A stretch of DNA of 64,000 bases from Hohaiivirga grylli (lineage in GTDB: Bacteria > Pseudomonadota > Alphaproteobacteria > Rhizobiales > Beijerinckiaceae), in assembly GCF_039655745.1 (NCBI RefSeq), contig NZ_JBBYXI010000002.1:248001-312000 (forward strand), written 5' to 3'. Below, piece by piece: positions 53,357 through 62,980 of the stretch. Under the pieces are notes generated by a model. The model searched no databases. It worked only from the letters and a program-made list of their open reading frames with translations, and was not told the origin of the DNA. Each line of letters opens with the position of its first letter. The stretch's first letter is position 1. The position numbers and the translations under genes are program-made.

Positions 53357-54163
53357 ATGGGATTTATTCCTTCCCAAAAAAACTGGAGGCTGGCCAAGTC
53401 GGACCTGGTACGAGGTTTGTGTGCTTGGGAAAGCTGGTATCTGCTTGGTATCAGCGATATTCGCCTTCGCTATAAGCGTTCAAGATTAGGTCAGCTCTGG
53501 ATCACCATGAGTATGGCGATCTTTATTACCGGCATTGGCTTTGCTTTTTCCTTCCTGTTCAAGCAGGACGTAAAAAACTACATGCCGTATTTTGCCGTTA
53601 ATTACGTTGTTTGGGGGCTGATCTCAGGTATTGTACTGGATAGTACGACAACTTTTACACAGTCAGCTGTCTATCTGACGCAGGAAGCTTTGCCTCGCTC
53701 TATTTTTGCGATGCGGGTTATCGTACGTAATCTGGTGCTCTTTGCTCATAATCTTATTATTATTCCAGTTATTTTTCTGATCTTTAAAGTACCTGTAACC
53801 TGGACAATTCTGTTGGCTATTCCCGGACTGATTATACTAATCGTTATCGGGTTTCTGGCGACAATATTGCTTTCAATGATTTGTACGCGTTTTCGCGACA
53901 TGGCACAGATTTTACAGAACCTGATGCAGATGCTGTACTTCCTGACGCCCGTTATGTGGCGCCCCGAGCAGATGACGGATGCGTGGTACATTGTTATCTT
54001 TAACCCGTTTGCAGCCTGCCTTCGTATCGTGTCAGACCCGATCCACGGTATCGTTCCGCTGAACAGTGTCTACTACATGGTCTTTGCAACATTTGCCTTC
54101 TTATTGGTAACGACGCTGCTGATATTTGCCCATTTCCGCGCCCGCATTGTTTACTGGCTCTGA
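53357..54163 (+). CDS. ABC-2 type polysaccharide export permease (Wzm/KpsM-like)
   Basis: The 268-residue inner-membrane protein has six hydrophobic segments and the ABC-2 pattern (YKRSRLGQLWITMSMAIFI, LPRSIFAMRVIVRNL, FLTPVMWRPEQM, NPFAACLRIVSDP). It should form the channel that exports a finished O-antigen, capsule or similar glycan together with the next gene. The glycan synthesis genes are not here; the UDP-HexNAc dehydrogenase at 29.6 kb is the only related one. Confidence 0.88.
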   Translation: MGFIPSQKNWRLAKSDLVRGLCAWESWYLLGISDIRLRYKRSRLGQLWITMSMAIFITGIGFAFSFLFKQDVKNYMPYFAVNYVVWGLISGIVLDSTTTFTQSAVYLTQEALPRSIFAMRVIVRNLVLFAHNLIIIPVIFLIFKVPVTWTILLAIPGLIILIVIGFLATILLSMICTRFRDMAQILQNLMQMLYFLTPVMWRPEQMTDAWYIVIFNPFAACLRIVSDPIHGIVPLNSVYYMVFATFAFLLVTTLLIFAHFRARIVYWL

Positions 54164-54178
54164 CAGGGGGAGAAAGAA

Positions 54179-54943
54179 ATGGCGTCTATTACTTTAAAGA
54201 ATGCTTCTGTCGAGTTTCCGATTTTCAATGCTCGCGGTCGTTCGTTGCGCAATAACCTGATCCGGCGTGTCGGTGGAAATATTTCGCCTGATAACAGTGA
54301 TGTTGTGACCGTTCAGGCCCTGCGTAATATTTCTATTACCCTTAATCCGGGTGATCGTCTCGCGCTGGTTGGACACAACGGGGCTGGGAAATCGACACTG
54401 CTTCGTGTTTTCTCTGGTGCTTATGAACCATCATCAGGTGAAGCGATCATTGATGGCAAGGTTTCATCCTTGCTTGATATCACCATGGGTATGGACCCTG
54501 AGCTGACAGGGGCTGAGAATATCATTCTGCGTGGTGTATTTACGGGCATGAAAATGTCTGAAGCCAAGGCGATTATTCCTGAAATTGCTGAGTTCTCAGA
54601 ACTGGGTGATTATCTCAACCTGCCGATGCGTACCTATTCCAGTGGTATGACATTACGTATTGCTTTTGGTGTTTCAACCGTTCGCCCACCAGATATCCTG
54701 CTGCTTGATGAACTGATCAGCGTAGGTGATGCCGAGTTTGCCAAAAAGGCACGTAAACGCATTGAGGATATGATGGAGAAGGCAAGTATTCTTGTTCTGG
54801 CTTCGCATGATCCAAAAACCTTGAGACAATATTGTAACCGTGCTGTTCTGATTAGCGAAGGTACGATTGTTGCTGAAGGGGATGTTGATACTGTTCTTGA
54901 GGCTTACGGTGTCTCGCGCGGGGTGCAGGAAGAACTGAAATAG
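54179..54943 (+). CDS. Polysaccharide export ATPase (Wzt/KpsT-like)
   Basis: The 254-residue ATPase has GHNGAGKSTLL, the signature YSSGMTLRIAFGV and Walker B DILLLDELISVGDAEF, all typical of the Wzt/KpsT/TagH group. It ends about residue 254, so it lacks the C-terminal sugar-binding domain of long Wzt proteins and is KpsT-like. It follows the permease by 15 bases with a GGGGGAGA ribosome site. Confidence 0.9.
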   Translation: MASITLKNASVEFPIFNARGRSLRNNLIRRVGGNISPDNSDVVTVQALRNISITLNPGDRLALVGHNGAGKSTLLRVFSGAYEPSSGEAIIDGKVSSLLDITMGMDPELTGAENIILRGVFTGMKMSEAKAIIPEIAEFSELGDYLNLPMRTYSSGMTLRIAFGVSTVRPPDILLLDELISVGDAEFAKKARKRIEDMMEKASILVLASHDPKTLRQYCNRAVLISEGTIVAEGDVDTVLEAYGVSRGVQEELK

Positions 54944-54951
54944 GGGGCCTG

Positions 54952-55383
54952 ATGCGCTCGCTTATTACTGTCACAGACAGAATTTATCTGGACCCTGATG
55001 AAATTGAAGAGCAATTTATCCGCTCTTCAGGCCCGGGTGGTCAGAATGTCAATAAAGTGGCGACGGCTGTGCAGTTGCGGTTTAACATCCGCAATTCTCC
55101 CTCTCTTCCAGATCATATTAAAGAAAAAGCAGAAAAGCTTGCCGGTCAGCGTCTGACGAATGATGGTGCCATTGTCATTACGGCTGCACGCTTTCGTTTA
55201 CAGGAAAGAAACCGTGAGGATGCTCTGGCGCGGCTTGTCCAGCTTCTGGCGAAAGCAGCAGAGCCTGTAAAACCCAGAAAAGCGACCAAACCAACCTATG
55301 CATCACGTGTCCGTCGCCTTGAAAGTAAAGCCAAGCGCTCTGGCGTTAAAAAACTCAGGCAGGGTAAGCCGCAGTTTGATTAG
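54952..55383 (+). CDS. arfB: Alternative ribosome-rescue hydrolase ArfB (YaeJ)
   Basis: ArfB releases the nascent chain from ribosomes stalled at mRNA ends. The 143-residue product has the GGQ motif at 29-31 (SSGPGGQNVNKV) and a basic C-terminal tail (RRLESKAKRSGVKKLRQGK) that enters the mRNA channel. AGGGGG precedes the ATG. It follows the Wzt-like gene by 8 bases and overlaps convergent epmB by 4 bases. With smpB it gives the cell two rescue routes. Confidence 0.94.
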   Translation: MRSLITVTDRIYLDPDEIEEQFIRSSGPGGQNVNKVATAVQLRFNIRNSPSLPDHIKEKAEKLAGQRLTNDGAIVITAARFRLQERNREDALARLVQLLAKAAEPVKPRKATKPTYASRVRRLESKAKRSGVKKLRQGKPQFD

Positions 55384-56426
55384 GGCCGGGGAGGGTAATT
55401 GTGCCAGTTGCCCTGATAATCCCTGATACGAATACATTCAGGGGCAGTATCGTCGATATAGTCTTTTGTGACGGGAACTTTTCCAAAGCCACCGGGGATA
55501 TCAATCACATAAGTTGGCTGGCAAAGACCAGAGATATATCCGCGTAGCTGCTCAAAAATCTGCCGGCCTTCTGAAATAGATATGCGGAAGTGTGAGGTTC
55601 CGGGAGCAAGATCGGGATGGTGTAAGTAATAAGGGCGAATGCCTAGAGAGACAAAGCCCTGCATCAATTCAGACAACACTTGCGCATCATCATTGATATC
55701 CTTGAGAAGGACAGTCTGGCTTAAAAGCTGAATACCGGCCTTTTGCAGACGTTCACAGGCTTCTTTCATCGGCTGTGAGAGTTCTCGTGGATGATTGGAG
55801 TGAATGGCAATATAAACTGTTTTGCCTGATGCGGTGAGGGCTGAGACAAAGGCATCATCAATCCGCTCTGGGTTTGCGACAGGAATGCGGGAGTGAAACC
55901 GAATAACACGGATATGCTCAATCTTTGATAGGACAGTCATGATATTCCGCAGGCGTCTTTCCGAGAGAATAAGCGGATCTCCACCTGTCAGAATAACTTC
56001 CCATATCTGTTTGTTCTTTGTGATGTAGGCGATTGCATTTTCAAGTTCTGTATCTGTTAAAGAGCCATCACCTGCGGGGCCTACCATTTCGCGCCTGAAA
56101 CAGAAACGACAGTAGACAGGGCAGATATGAACTGCCTTAAGAAGAACTCGGTCAGGATATCGATGAACGATACCCTTTACCGGTGTATGTGCATGATCCC
56201 CAATTGGATCTGCGAGTTCTTCATTGGTATGCGTCAGCTCGGAGATGGCAGGGACGAACTGAAGACCTATCGGGTCTTTCGGGTCATCTGGATTGATGAG
56301 AGATGCAAGAAGTGGAGAAACTGCAATTGCATAAGTTTTGGCAATTTTCTCCATATCTATGCGCTGATCTTCCGAGACCAGACCGGAAGATATCAGATGA
56401 TCAACTGTTTTGAGGGTGAGAGTCAT
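55380..56426 (-). CDS. epmB: EF-P beta-lysylation protein EpmB (lysine 2,3-aminomutase-like)
   Basis: EpmB is a radical-SAM enzyme that makes (R)-beta-lysine for EF-P modification. The 348-residue product has the cluster motif CPVYCRFCFR (C-x3-C-x2-C) and the GGDPLI motif. It overlaps epmA in an ATGA junction, so the two are translationally coupled. A true lysine catabolic aminomutase is unlikely given the neighbours. Confidence 0.93.
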   Translation of the reverse strand: MTLTLKTVDHLISSGLVSEDQRIDMEKIAKTYAIAVSPLLASLINPDDPKDPIGLQFVPAISELTHTNEELADPIGDHAHTPVKGIVHRYPDRVLLKAVHICPVYCRFCFRREMVGPAGDGSLTDTELENAIAYITKNKQIWEVILTGGDPLILSERRLRNIMTVLSKIEHIRVIRFHSRIPVANPERIDDAFVSALTASGKTVYIAIHSNHPRELSQPMKEACERLQKAGIQLLSQTVLLKDINDDAQVLSELMQGFVSLGIRPYYLHHPDLAPGTSHFRISISEGRQIFEQLRGYISGLCQPTYVIDIPGGFGKVPVTKDYIDDTAPECIRIRDYQGNWHNYPPRP

Positions 56427-57478
56427 TCTGAATGTGCTTCTGCGACAGGTGTCCAGATCACCTGATCAATACGTAAGGCGCCCGTTGCAAGCATTACCAG
56501 ACGGTCAAATCCTAAAGCAGCACCACTTGCTGGTGGCATGACTGCAAGGGCCTGAAGGAAGTCCTCATCAAGAGGATATGTTTCATTATAAAGGCGCTCT
56601 TTCTCTACCATCTCAATCTGGAAGCGTCGCCGCTGCTCCTGGGCATCGGTCAACTCACCAAACGCATTGGCAAGCTCAACACCACAGGCGTAGAGCTCAA
56701 AGCGCTCAGCAAAGCGTGGGTCATCTGCACAGGGCTGTGCCAGTGCCGCTTCATGTGTCGGATATTGATCAAGGATTGTTGCCCGGCCTTCGCCAAGGTT
56801 GGGTTCTATCTTCTCAACCAGTACCTTGGAGAACATATCAGACCAGGTATCATCTTCTGCAAAGCGGATATTAGCCTGTGATAGGGCTTCCCGCATTTTT
56901 TTCAGATCAGGAATACCTTCCGCTGACATTGTTTGCAGAAGATCAATGGCGGCATAGCGCATAAAGGCGTCTGCTACACTGAGGCGCTCAGGCTCAGCGA
57001 AGGGATCCATTGTTCGATTGCGGAAGGTAAATGACTTCGTCTGCGCCGTTTCAGCCGCCAGCTGGAGAAGGTGGGTGCAATCTTGCATCAACTGCTCATA
57101 GTTCTCGCCAACGCGGTACCATTCCAGCATTGTAAACTCAGGATGATGCAGGACACCGCGTTCTCTATTACGGTAAACCTTGCCAAATGAAACAATGCGT
57201 TTTTCTCCCGCTGCCAGAAGTTTCTTACAAGCGAACTCAGGTGAGGTATGCAGATACAAAGGCTGACGATCGCCATTTGAGAGGATAGCTGCTGTCTCAA
57301 AAGCATGCAGATGGGCTTCATTACCCGGAGATGTCTGGAGGGCCGCCGTTTCAACCTCCAGAAAATCATGCTCCTCAAAGAAGGTGCGGGTATTTTTCAG
57401 AATCCGGTTCCGCCCCAGCAGAAAAGGGCGGCGGTCAAGATGATTGGAGGGAGCCCACCAAGGCGATATTTTAGTCAT
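56423..57478 (-). CDS. epmA: EF-P lysyltransferase EpmA (GenX/PoxA)
   Basis: EpmA attaches beta-lysine to EF-P. The 351-residue product is a class II lysyl-tRNA-synthetase catalytic domain without the anticodon-binding part: FFEEHDFLEVETAALQTSPGNEAHLHAF (motif 1 region), VYRNRERGVLHHPEFTMLEWY (motif 2) and PPASGAALGFDRLVML (motif 3). I chose ATG 57478; a TTG at 57514 is upstream. It is divergent from efp. Confidence 0.94.
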   Translation of the reverse strand: MTKISPWWAPSNHLDRRPFLLGRNRILKNTRTFFEEHDFLEVETAALQTSPGNEAHLHAFETAAILSNGDRQPLYLHTSPEFACKKLLAAGEKRIVSFGKVYRNRERGVLHHPEFTMLEWYRVGENYEQLMQDCTHLLQLAAETAQTKSFTFRNRTMDPFAEPERLSVADAFMRYAAIDLLQTMSAEGIPDLKKMREALSQANIRFAEDDTWSDMFSKVLVEKIEPNLGEGRATILDQYPTHEAALAQPCADDPRFAERFELYACGVELANAFGELTDAQEQRRRFQIEMVEKERLYNETYPLDEDFLQALAVMPPASGAALGFDRLVMLATGALRIDQVIWTPVAEAHSE

Positions 57479-57601
57479 GTTATTAACGCGTTGCGAGGCT
57501 GGCTCTGTTATCAAAATTGGCTTCAGGCATCACCTTACCATGGTTCAATAGCAAGGGGAGCGGAAAAAAATCGCTGAACCTTGGATAGTTTTTAGTCAAA
57601 T

Positions 57602-57631
57602 TTGACAAGAAGGCTAGCGATTTCATTCAAT
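57602..57631 (+). promoter_or_regulatory. Possible sigma-70 promoter of efp
   Basis: TTGACA (57602-57607) and TTCAAT (57626-57631) are 18 bases apart. The -35 is perfect and the -10 matches four of six. The implied leader is about 85 bases. Confidence 0.4.
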
Positions 57632-57722
57632 ATCGGGTAGTCGGTAACAGGATGATTTTTGATGCTGGTGATGCCGTTTCGGTTTCTGGCCAGTACAAAC
57701 GATAAAATTTAAGGATAAAACC

Positions 57723-58289
57723 GTGAAAGTCGCAGCTAGCACCCTCAGAAAAGGCAACGTTGTTGAGATTGATGACAAGCTCTATGTCATTATCACAGCT
57801 GAAAATATTCACCCGGGTAAGGGCACACCAGTCACTCAGCTTGATATGCGCCGTATCAGTGATGGTGTTAAGGTCTCTGAACGCTACCGTACGACAGAAC
57901 AGGTTGAGCGCGCATTTGTTGAAGACCGTCCATTCACATTCCTGTACTCGGATGCAGAAGGTCATCATTTCATGAATCCTGAAACCTATGATCAGGTACA
58001 GGTGTCTGAAGATGTTCTTGGTGATAGCAAGGTCTATCTGCAGGAAAGCATGTCGGTTATGCTGTCAGTTTACAATGGCGTTCCGATTGCTATTGAACTG
58101 CCACAGCGCGTTACCCTTGAGATTGTTGAGACAGAACCAACAGTTAAAGGGCAGACAGCATCTTCATCATATAAGCCTGCAGTGCTTTCAAATGGTCTGC
58201 GTACAATGGTTCCTCCGCACATCGCCACGGGTACCCGTGTTGTGATTATGACGGAAGACGGATCCTACGTCGAACGCGCAAAAGACTGA
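57723..58289 (+). CDS. efp: Translation elongation factor P
   Basis: EF-P helps ribosomes through polyproline. The 188-residue protein has three OB-like domains and the modification site Lys33 in HPGKGTPVTQ, matching the beta-lysylated Lys34 of E. coli. The nearby epmA and epmB support this modification. The start is GTG with AAGGA upstream. It is divergent from epmA. Confidence 0.97.
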   Translation: MKVAASTLRKGNVVEIDDKLYVIITAENIHPGKGTPVTQLDMRRISDGVKVSERYRTTEQVERAFVEDRPFTFLYSDAEGHHFMNPETYDQVQVSEDVLGDSKVYLQESMSVMLSVYNGVPIAIELPQRVTLEIVETEPTVKGQTASSSYKPAVLSNGLRTMVPPHIATGTRVVIMTEDGSYVERAKD

Positions 58290-58412
58290 TTTTCCCCTGT
58301 CACCCCGCGTATTGACCATATGCGGGGCCCCATTTGAACTGTGGGCATGATCGCATGGACGATTGTGTCTTTTGGGCTGTCTGGGTGCTCCAGACGGAAT
58401 GATATAAGCGTA

Positions 58413-59507
58413 ATGAATTCAAAAGATGCCCTTAAGAAAAGCAGACGGACTGCCGGAAATTTTTCCGACAGACGTGCTGGGCATCCGCGACTTGGACACC
58501 GTCGGATTCGTAAGAATTCTGAAAGCGGTAATGTTTACGCTGCCCTTGATCTTGGAACAAATAACTGCCGGTTACTTGTTGCACGCGCTTCCAAGAATGG
58601 CTTTCGGATTGTCAACTCTTTCTCTCGTATTGTGAGACTGGGTGAGGGAATGCGTAAAACCCATTATCTGAGCGAAGAAGCGATGGAGAGAACGCTTCAG
58701 GCATTACAGATCTGCAAGAGCAAATTGCAGAACAGTAACGTGACCAGATCGCGTCTGATTGCAACAGAGGCCTGCCGCAGTGCCAAGAATGGCCGTGAAT
58801 TTGCAAAGCGGGTTGAAGAGCTGCTGGGGCTCGAGCTTGAAATTATTGATCATGAAACCGAAGCATACCTTGCCGTTGCTGGATGTGCTTCTCTGATTGA
58901 TCCACGGGCTGAATCCTGCATCATTTTTGATATTGGAGGTGGGTCAACAGAGATTGCCTGGCTGGAGGGGACGCTTGGCGGGCCTCTTGCTGACCCAAAG
59001 GACAACATCAGGGTCTGGGATTCGATACCTGCCGGGGTTGTTTCTCTCGCAGAGGAATATGATGGCCATAATGTAACCCGTGCAAGCTATGAAGCTATGG
59101 TTGAGAGTATTACGGAGAAGCTTGCCGGATTTGCTGAAAAGGCAAAAGGAGCGGAGAACGCGCCATACTTTCATCTGCTAGGGACGTCGGGGACAGTGAC
59201 AACACTCGGTGGTATTTATCTGGGGCTTCCCAAATATGACCGTAGGCGGGTTGATGGTCTCTGGATGACCGAGCAGGATATGACTGATATTATCAACCGT
59301 CTCATTCAGATGAGTTATGAAGAACGTGTCGCAAATCCGTGTATCGGAACAGAGAGGGCTGATCTTGTTTTGGCAGGATGTGCTATTCTGGACGCGATAC
59401 GGCGTACATTCCCTTCACGATTCCTCAGGATTGCCGATAGAGGCTTACGTGAAGGTATCTTGATGACGATGATGCGTGAAGACGGTGTCTGGCATCAGGG
59501 AGCCTGA
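58413..59507 (+). CDS. Ppx/GppA family phosphatase
   Basis: The 364-residue protein is an actin-fold exopolyphosphatase or pppGpp phosphatase. It has AALDLGTNNCRLLVA, ATEACRSAKNG, FDIGGGSTEIAWL and LGTSGTVTTLGG. Because Ppx and GppA are hard to separate by sequence, no symbol is given. The N terminus before residue 35 is basic and variable. I chose ATG 58413; a frame from 58341 is longer. It overlaps rlmE in a TGATG junction. Confidence 0.9.
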   Translation: MNSKDALKKSRRTAGNFSDRRAGHPRLGHRRIRKNSESGNVYAALDLGTNNCRLLVARASKNGFRIVNSFSRIVRLGEGMRKTHYLSEEAMERTLQALQICKSKLQNSNVTRSRLIATEACRSAKNGREFAKRVEELLGLELEIIDHETEAYLAVAGCASLIDPRAESCIIFDIGGGSTEIAWLEGTLGGPLADPKDNIRVWDSIPAGVVSLAEEYDGHNVTRASYEAMVESITEKLAGFAEKAKGAENAPYFHLLGTSGTVTTLGGIYLGLPKYDRRRVDGLWMTEQDMTDIINRLIQMSYEERVANPCIGTERADLVLAGCAILDAIRRTFPSRFLRIADRGLREGILMTMMREDGVWHQGA

Positions 59508-60220
59508 TGGTGAGTAAAACAACAGGAACAGGACAAAGATCACTCAAGCAGCGCTTGAAGACAGCGAAGAAAAGAACTCTATCTTCTCAACGCTGGCTTG
59601 AGCGGCAACTGAATGATCCATTCGTCGCGAAAGCGAAGAGCGAAGGCTATCGCTCACGTGCAGCTTACAAGCTGCTTGAGATGAACGATAAGTTCAAGTT
59701 ATTCAAACCCGGGCAGCGGGTGGTTGATTTGGGTGCCGCTCCCGGAGGCTGGTCTCAGATTGCAGCCCGTGAGGTTGGAAGTAAGCAGGGTAAGGGCAGG
59801 GTCGTTGGTATCGATCTTCTTGAAATTGAGCCAATGCCAGGTGTTGATTTCATTCAGCTGGACTTTCTGGATGATAAGGCCCCGGATATTCTGATTGAGA
59901 TGCTGGGCGGGCCTGCTGATGTTGTGATGTCAGATATGGCTGCGAATACAACAGGTCATAAGAAGACAGATCACCTGCGTATTATTGGTCTCGCAGAAAC
60001 GGCAGTGCATTTTGCCCGTCAAATTCTGGCACCCGGTGGGGCATTTGTTGCCAAGGTTTTTCAGGGCGGAACAGAAAACGACCTGCTGAACGATTTGAAG
60101 AGAGACTTCTCGGTTGTTCGCCATGTGAAGCCTGCTGCAAGCCGTGCGGATTCATCAGAACTTTATGTGTTGGCGACAGGGTTTAGGGGCCGCCCGGATA
60201 AAGATCAGGATGAGGAATAA
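59507..60220 (+). CDS. rlmE: 23S rRNA (uridine2552-2'-O)-methyltransferase RlmE
   Basis: RlmE (FtsJ/RrmJ) methylates the A-loop of 23S rRNA. The 237-residue product has the Lys-Asp-Lys-Glu residues in SRAAYKLLEM, VMSDMAANTTG, FVAKVFQGG and SSELYVLATG, and the SAM site VVDLGAAPGGWSQ. A basic N-terminal extension of about 35 residues (RSLKQRLKTAKKRT) probably binds RNA. It is coupled to the Ppx/GppA gene. Confidence 0.95.
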   Translation: MVSKTTGTGQRSLKQRLKTAKKRTLSSQRWLERQLNDPFVAKAKSEGYRSRAAYKLLEMNDKFKLFKPGQRVVDLGAAPGGWSQIAAREVGSKQGKGRVVGIDLLEIEPMPGVDFIQLDFLDDKAPDILIEMLGGPADVVMSDMAANTTGHKKTDHLRIIGLAETAVHFARQILAPGGAFVAKVFQGGTENDLLNDLKRDFSVVRHVKPAASRADSSELYVLATGFRGRPDKDQDEE

Positions 60221-60221
60221 G

Positions 60222-60253
60222 AAAAAGCCCCGGTTTTATTCCGGGGCTTTTTT
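60222..60253. terminator. Bidirectional terminator after rlmE
   Basis: AAAAAGCCCCGG pairs with CCGGGGCTTTTT around TTTTATT, between the convergent rlmE and aldo/keto reductase genes. Confidence 0.88.
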
Positions 60254-60257
60254 ACTG

Positions 60258-61088
60258 TTATGGGGCTACAAAAGTATCCGGGTCAGGGCCAAAACGTGTG
60301 CCTGCATCCATCGCATCAATCACGTCATGATCATCTGCATCCAGCTTGAAGTCGAATACATTAATGTTTTCCTGTATCCGACTCGGCGTAATAGATTTTG
60401 GAATGACGATAAGTCCCTTATCAAGATGCCAACGTAGAATGATCTGAGCGACTGACTTGTTATGCTTTTTTGCAATGGCAACGAGGGTTGAATCTTCAAG
60501 CAACCGGCCTGAGCCAAGGGGGCTCCAGCTTTCTGTCAGAATGCCGTGCTTTTCATGGAAAGCTCTCATTTCTCTTTGCTGGAGACGTGGGTGCAACTCA
60601 ATTTGGTTGAGAACTGGTTTCACACCTGTTTCATCGATTAGGCGTGTCAGATGGGCCGCTGTAAAATTAGAGACACCGATAGAGCGAACGCGTCCTTCTT
60701 CCTTAAGACGGATAAAAGCTTTCCAAGTCTCAACATAGAGGTCAGTGGAGGGCACAGGCCAGTGAATGAGCAGGAGATCAAGATACTCCAGTGAAAGACG
60801 GTCCATGCTTTCATTAAAAGCTTTTAATGTCTCATCAAAGCCGTGACGGGTATTCCAGATTTTAGTGGTAATGAAGAGCTCATCACGGTTGAGGCCGCTT
60901 TTAGCGATACCCTCACCAACACCTTCTTCATTGCCATAAATTGCTGCTGTATCAATCAGACGGTAGTTTGCCTTGATTGCATCCTGAACAGCAGTGCTCG
61001 CAACTTCATTTGCGACTTGCCAGACGCCGAGTCCAAGCTGAGGAATGCTGTGACCATCATGGAATTTAAGTGCTGGAATAGGAGACAT
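60258..61088 (-). CDS. Aldo/keto reductase (2,5-diketo-D-gluconate reductase-like)
   Basis: The 276-residue NADPH-dependent oxidoreductase has the family's Tyr in IDTAAIYGNEEGVG, Lys in FITTKIWN and His in LLIHWPVP, plus GVSNFTAAHLTRL and IPKSITPSRIQEN. It looks most like DkgA/DkgB enzymes, which reduce 2,5-diketogluconate and methylglyoxal. I chose ATG 61088 by its AAAGGTG site; a GTG at 61097 is upstream. Confidence 0.9.
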   Translation of the reverse strand: MSPIPALKFHDGHSIPQLGLGVWQVANEVASTAVQDAIKANYRLIDTAAIYGNEEGVGEGIAKSGLNRDELFITTKIWNTRHGFDETLKAFNESMDRLSLEYLDLLLIHWPVPSTDLYVETWKAFIRLKEEGRVRSIGVSNFTAAHLTRLIDETGVKPVLNQIELHPRLQQREMRAFHEKHGILTESWSPLGSGRLLEDSTLVAIAKKHNKSVAQIILRWHLDKGLIVIPKSITPSRIQENINVFDFKLDADDHDVIDAMDAGTRFGPDPDTFVAP

Positions 61089-61312
61089 GGATTTCACCTT
61101 TATGTGGTACCGACCAGTGTCAGTGCGCTAAAAAACTGAGGCCTTATATATAGTCAAATGAACACAGGTTTCAGTATGAGCTTTCGCACAACGGGTAAAA
61201 TTTTAGAAAATTCAATCACTTGCCGATGTCTTCGGAATCAATTTCTCAGCTTTCGAACAGAGACTTGTTCAAGAACACTTGATTTCTCAAAGAGATAACC
61301 CATGTCTTTGAA

Positions 61313-62710
61313 TCATTTTCTCGTATTGTGAATGTGTCCGGACATCTCTTCACCTGCATTTGCCGGCAACCGCATAAAGATGAATCCGGAGATTGCCGAG
61401 ATTGCTGCAACGAAAAGGAAAGCAATCTTGAAGTCCTCTGTCAGGAGTTCCAGATCGCCTCGGATGTGTTGAGCCATTTCAAGGCCAAAGGCCCCCATTG
61501 TCACGCCAAGACTGAGAGACAGCTGCTGCATCATTGCCGAGAAGCTGGTGGCATAGCTCATGTCACGTTTTGAAATATCGGCAAAGGCGAGGGCATTGAG
61601 ACTGGTGAACTGCATTGAGCGGAAACACCCGCCAATAAACAGAACTGTCAGAATAATGGAATGAGATGTTGTTACGGTGAAAAAGCCCTGCGCTGCTAGA
61701 AAAGCGGACGCAAGAAACGCATTAATAATCAATAGCCATTTAAAGCCTGTTATGCGCAACACTTTGACGCCAATTGTTTTCGTAAACAGAGCGCCTAATG
61801 CGGCGACAAAAGTCAGCATGCCTGATTGAACCGGACTCATTCCAAAACCAATCTGCAACATGAGAGGCAGTAGGAAAGGCACAGAGCCTGTACCGATGCG
61901 GAAGAACATGCCACCAATAACGCTGGAACGGAAAGTCTGGACTTTCAGGAGGCTTATCTTCAGAACCGGGTTCAAAATATTACGTGAGTGGATAAAATAA
62001 CCAATTCCACATGCAAGGCCAATGACAATACAGCTTATTGATATCTCCAGCGGCAACATATGACCGCCGGTGGTTGCAAGGCCAAACATGACAAGTGAGA
62101 GTGCAAGGCCAGATAGAATAAAGCCTTTCAGATCAAGAGGCGGTGTGTCGTCTTCCTTGAGATTATCAAAGAAGATGGTTGCCATAACCAGGCCAAGAAC
62201 GGCAACAGGAATATTGATCAGGAATATCCAGCGCCAATGGAAATAGGTGGTAATGAAGCCACCCAATGGCGGCCCGATGACGGGCCCGACAAGCGCTGGA
62301 ATGGTGAGCGTTGCAAGAGCTGAAACAACCTCGGCCTTGGGAACGCTGCGCAGCAGAATCAATCTGCCAACTGGCACCATCATGGCTGCTCCCATGCCCT
62401 GTACGAAGCGAGCAAATACAAACCATTCAAGAGAGTTTGCGGCAGCGCAGGCGATGGAGCCGAGAATGAAAACGCACAAGGCACTGCGGAAAACAGTTTT
62501 TGCCCCAAAGCGATCAGCAACCCATCCGCAAATCGGGATGAAGATGGCAAGACTGATCATGTAGGACATCAAGGCCAGCTTGAGTGATAAGGGCTGAATG
62601 CCAAAATCCTGAGCAATGGCTTGAAGGGATGTTGATAGGACTGTCCCATCGACGTTTTCCATGAATAACGCCGTTGCAACAGTCAGGGGAATGATACGCG
62701 CTTTACGCAT
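61313..62710 (-). CDS. DHA2-type MFS transporter (MdtD-like)
   Basis: The 465-residue membrane protein has many hydrophobic segments and the DHA2 pattern: MENVDGTVLSTSLQAIAQDFG, GWVADRFGAKTVF, RFVQGMGAAMMVPVGRLIL and GPVIGPPLGGFI (motif C). Drug or metabolite efflux is likely; the substrate is unknown. MdtD-like proteins of this length may export small acids. It is divergent from guaB. Confidence 0.88.
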   Translation of the reverse strand: MRKARIIPLTVATALFMENVDGTVLSTSLQAIAQDFGIQPLSLKLALMSYMISLAIFIPICGWVADRFGAKTVFRSALCVFILGSIACAAANSLEWFVFARFVQGMGAAMMVPVGRLILLRSVPKAEVVSALATLTIPALVGPVIGPPLGGFITTYFHWRWIFLINIPVAVLGLVMATIFFDNLKEDDTPPLDLKGFILSGLALSLVMFGLATTGGHMLPLEISISCIVIGLACGIGYFIHSRNILNPVLKISLLKVQTFRSSVIGGMFFRIGTGSVPFLLPLMLQIGFGMSPVQSGMLTFVAALGALFTKTIGVKVLRITGFKWLLIINAFLASAFLAAQGFFTVTTSHSIILTVLFIGGCFRSMQFTSLNALAFADISKRDMSYATSFSAMMQQLSLSLGVTMGAFGLEMAQHIRGDLELLTEDFKIAFLFVAAISAISGFIFMRLPANAGEEMSGHIHNTRK

Positions 62711-62980
62711 CCCGGAGGCAATCTATATAATGGTAATGAGGCTTGAGAGGTGTAGATGGTGTTTTATCGCCATCGACCAGACAACAGTTTGATATCTAGC
62801 TGTTTTTTATGTCATTAGGCAAGAACATAACTGAACGTGATGTGTATTGTGTCGCATTACTGCGATTAATAGGCTGTGACCCCTTGGCTATTTAACAACA
62901 TCGTGCTACGGACAATCGCCAACTCATACCGTTTCCGGATTGCTTGCCGGAAGATAAAATAATTAGTTTAGGAGTTGGCC

